A stretch of DNA of 5,648 nt from Candidatus Bathyarchaeota archaeon UBA185 (GTDB lineage: Archaea; Thermoproteota; Bathyarchaeia; 40CM-2-53-6), in NCBI GenBank assembly GCA_002495485.1, contig DAFH01000075.1:464-6111 (forward strand). Direction: 5' to 3'. Within the stretch, counting starts at the first letter, position 1, and every line of letters starts with the position of its first letter. Below are positions 4,822 through 5,648 of this stretch, piece after piece. The notes under the pieces were generated by a model. The model saw nothing but the letters and a program-made list of their open reading frames with translations. It ran no database searches and was not told the DNA's origin. The translations under genes were made by a program, and so were the position numbers.

Positions 4822-5648
4822 ATGAGTGACGCGTCCTCAACACCTCCCACGCAACCAATAGCACAACCAACCCCTCCAGTTTACTCTGGGCCATCTTTGG
4901 ATACAATTAGAGCAACTGTCGCCTCACAATTCCAAGTCAAAGATGCTTTTCTAGATCCCAACGGCGTACCCACCTTCGTAGTGTACGCCGAGCCAACCAA
5001 ACACAAATTCATCCAGCTTGTCTACAAGCTCAAACCCGAAGGCCTCATTGCAGCCATAAGAGCGACAGGAGATGCGCTAACCATCAAGGTCTTCCAGAAA
5101 CCCCACATCAACCCGTCTAGAAGAACGATCAACCTAGGCCTATTCATCGCTACGGTCATCACGGTCACAGTTGCAGGCTACTTCCTCTGGACCGGAAGCC
5201 TTGGAGGACTTGGGTCTCAGACACTCCAGGCACAGTACAACGCGATAATCTCGCCAGGCGCAAGCCCCTACGCTGAAGCCGGAATCTTTACGGCAGGACT
5301 CCTCGCCATTATCGGCCTTCACGAGTTCGGACACAAGGCCACAACTGTCGTCCACAAGATGGACGCGACATTCCCGTACTTTATTCCGGGACCCCCTCCG
5401 ATAGGCACGTTCGGTGCCCTCATCTCACTAAAGGGTCCGCCGACAAATCGTGATCAGCTCTTCGACCTAGGACTGAGTGGACCAGTGGTTGGGTTCATTG
5501 TGACAATAGCGGTCGGAACCATCAGCATGCTGTTCGGGCCCGCGCTGACGGCGGCCAAACTTTCCCAGCTGAACACGTGGAACACAACATGCAGCGCTCA
5601 GCTTGGAGTCGGCAGTTGCCTATCCAACGTGAGCTTCCCTGCCCAGCT
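4822..5648 (+). CDS. site-2 protease family (M50) intramembrane zinc metalloprotease, N-terminal part
   Basis: The frame is open from ATG 4822 to the right edge (275 codons plus two bases), so the C-terminus is missing. An in-frame TGA at 4801-4803 limits the start; TTG 4816 is a minor alternative. A proline-rich, probably flexible N-terminus (1-25) precedes a soluble domain of about 26-95. Membrane segments follow at about 104-124 and 152-170. The second carries HEFGH (167-171), the HExxH zinc site with E168 as catalytic base. FIPGPPPIGTFGALISLKGP (187-206) and FDLGLSGPVVGF (214-225) match the loop and following helix of EGY/archaeal-type M50 proteases. C257 and C266 lie in a loop after the third membrane segment. 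The third zinc ligand (usually an LDG-type motif) should lie beyond the window. Such enzymes cleave membrane-anchored substrates, often regulators. There is no PDZ domain between the active-site helix and the next membrane helix, unlike RseP. Confidence 0.92.
   Translation, partial: MSDASSTPPTQPIAQPTPPVYSGPSLDTIRATVASQFQVKDAFLDPNGVPTFVVYAEPTKHKFIQLVYKLKPEGLIAAIRATGDALTIKVFQKPHINPSRRTINLGLFIATVITVTVAGYFLWTGSLGGLGSQTLQAQYNAIISPGASPYAEAGIFTAGLLAIIGLHEFGHKATTVVHKMDATFPYFIPGPPPIGTFGALISLKGPPTNRDQLFDLGLSGPVVGFIVTIAVGTISMLFGPALTAAKLSQLNTWNTTCSAQLGVGSCLSNVSFPAQ

Overview
This window reads as archaeal chromosome. It carries a group II chaperonin (thermosome) subunit, the archaeal/eukaryotic RNA polymerase subunit K, an Ard1/NatA-type N-terminal acetyltransferase and a COG2403-type relative of cyclic 2,3-diphosphoglycerate synthetase. 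The thermosome gene is preceded by an A-rich BRE and a TATA box (about 1937-1953). Shine-Dalgarno-like purine runs and TTG/GTG starts are common. The acetyltransferase resembles the Sulfolobus Ard1 type as I remember it, and the overall gene set would suit a Thermoproteota (TACK) lineage such as Nitrososphaeria or Bathyarchaeia. That placement is inference and cannot be fixed from this sequence alone.

Layout. (1) 1-372, plus strand: the C-terminal 123 residues of the COG2403 GTPase/cPGS-like protein, entering from the left edge. (2) 379-1500, minus strand: a complete DegT/DnrJ/EryC1/StrS PLP-dependent sugar aminotransferase, tail to tail with the first gene and only 6 bp apart. (3) 1501-2003: a 503-bp gap with no convincing gene, holding two short perfect dyads, a small hairpin and the thermosome core promoter. 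(4) 2004-4221, plus strand: a probable operon of thermosome subunit, rpoK (overlapping the thermosome 3' end out of frame) and a small two-helix membrane protein of unknown function. (5) 4181-4690, minus strand: an Ard1/RimI N-terminal acetyltransferase whose 3' end overlaps the small membrane gene by 41 bp. (6) 4691-4821: a 131-bp divergent promoter region. (7) 4822 to the right edge, plus strand: the N-terminal 275 residues of a site-2-protease family (M50) membrane metalloprotease with an HEFGH motif. This last gene is open at its 3' end.

How the genes relate. The central block is housekeeping for protein and transcription quality: protein folding (thermosome), RNA polymerase assembly (RpoK), co-translational N-terminal acetylation (Ard1) and intramembrane proteolysis (M50). 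The left part concerns phosphometabolite/GTPase and surface-glycan sugar chemistry and shows no functional link to the rest. I see no tRNA, rRNA, CRISPR array, insertion sequence, phage gene or defence island. The most notable points are the thermosome-rpoK overlap, the unrecognised small membrane protein behind rpoK, and the long structured gap upstream of the thermosome. None of these amounts to a demonstrated new system.
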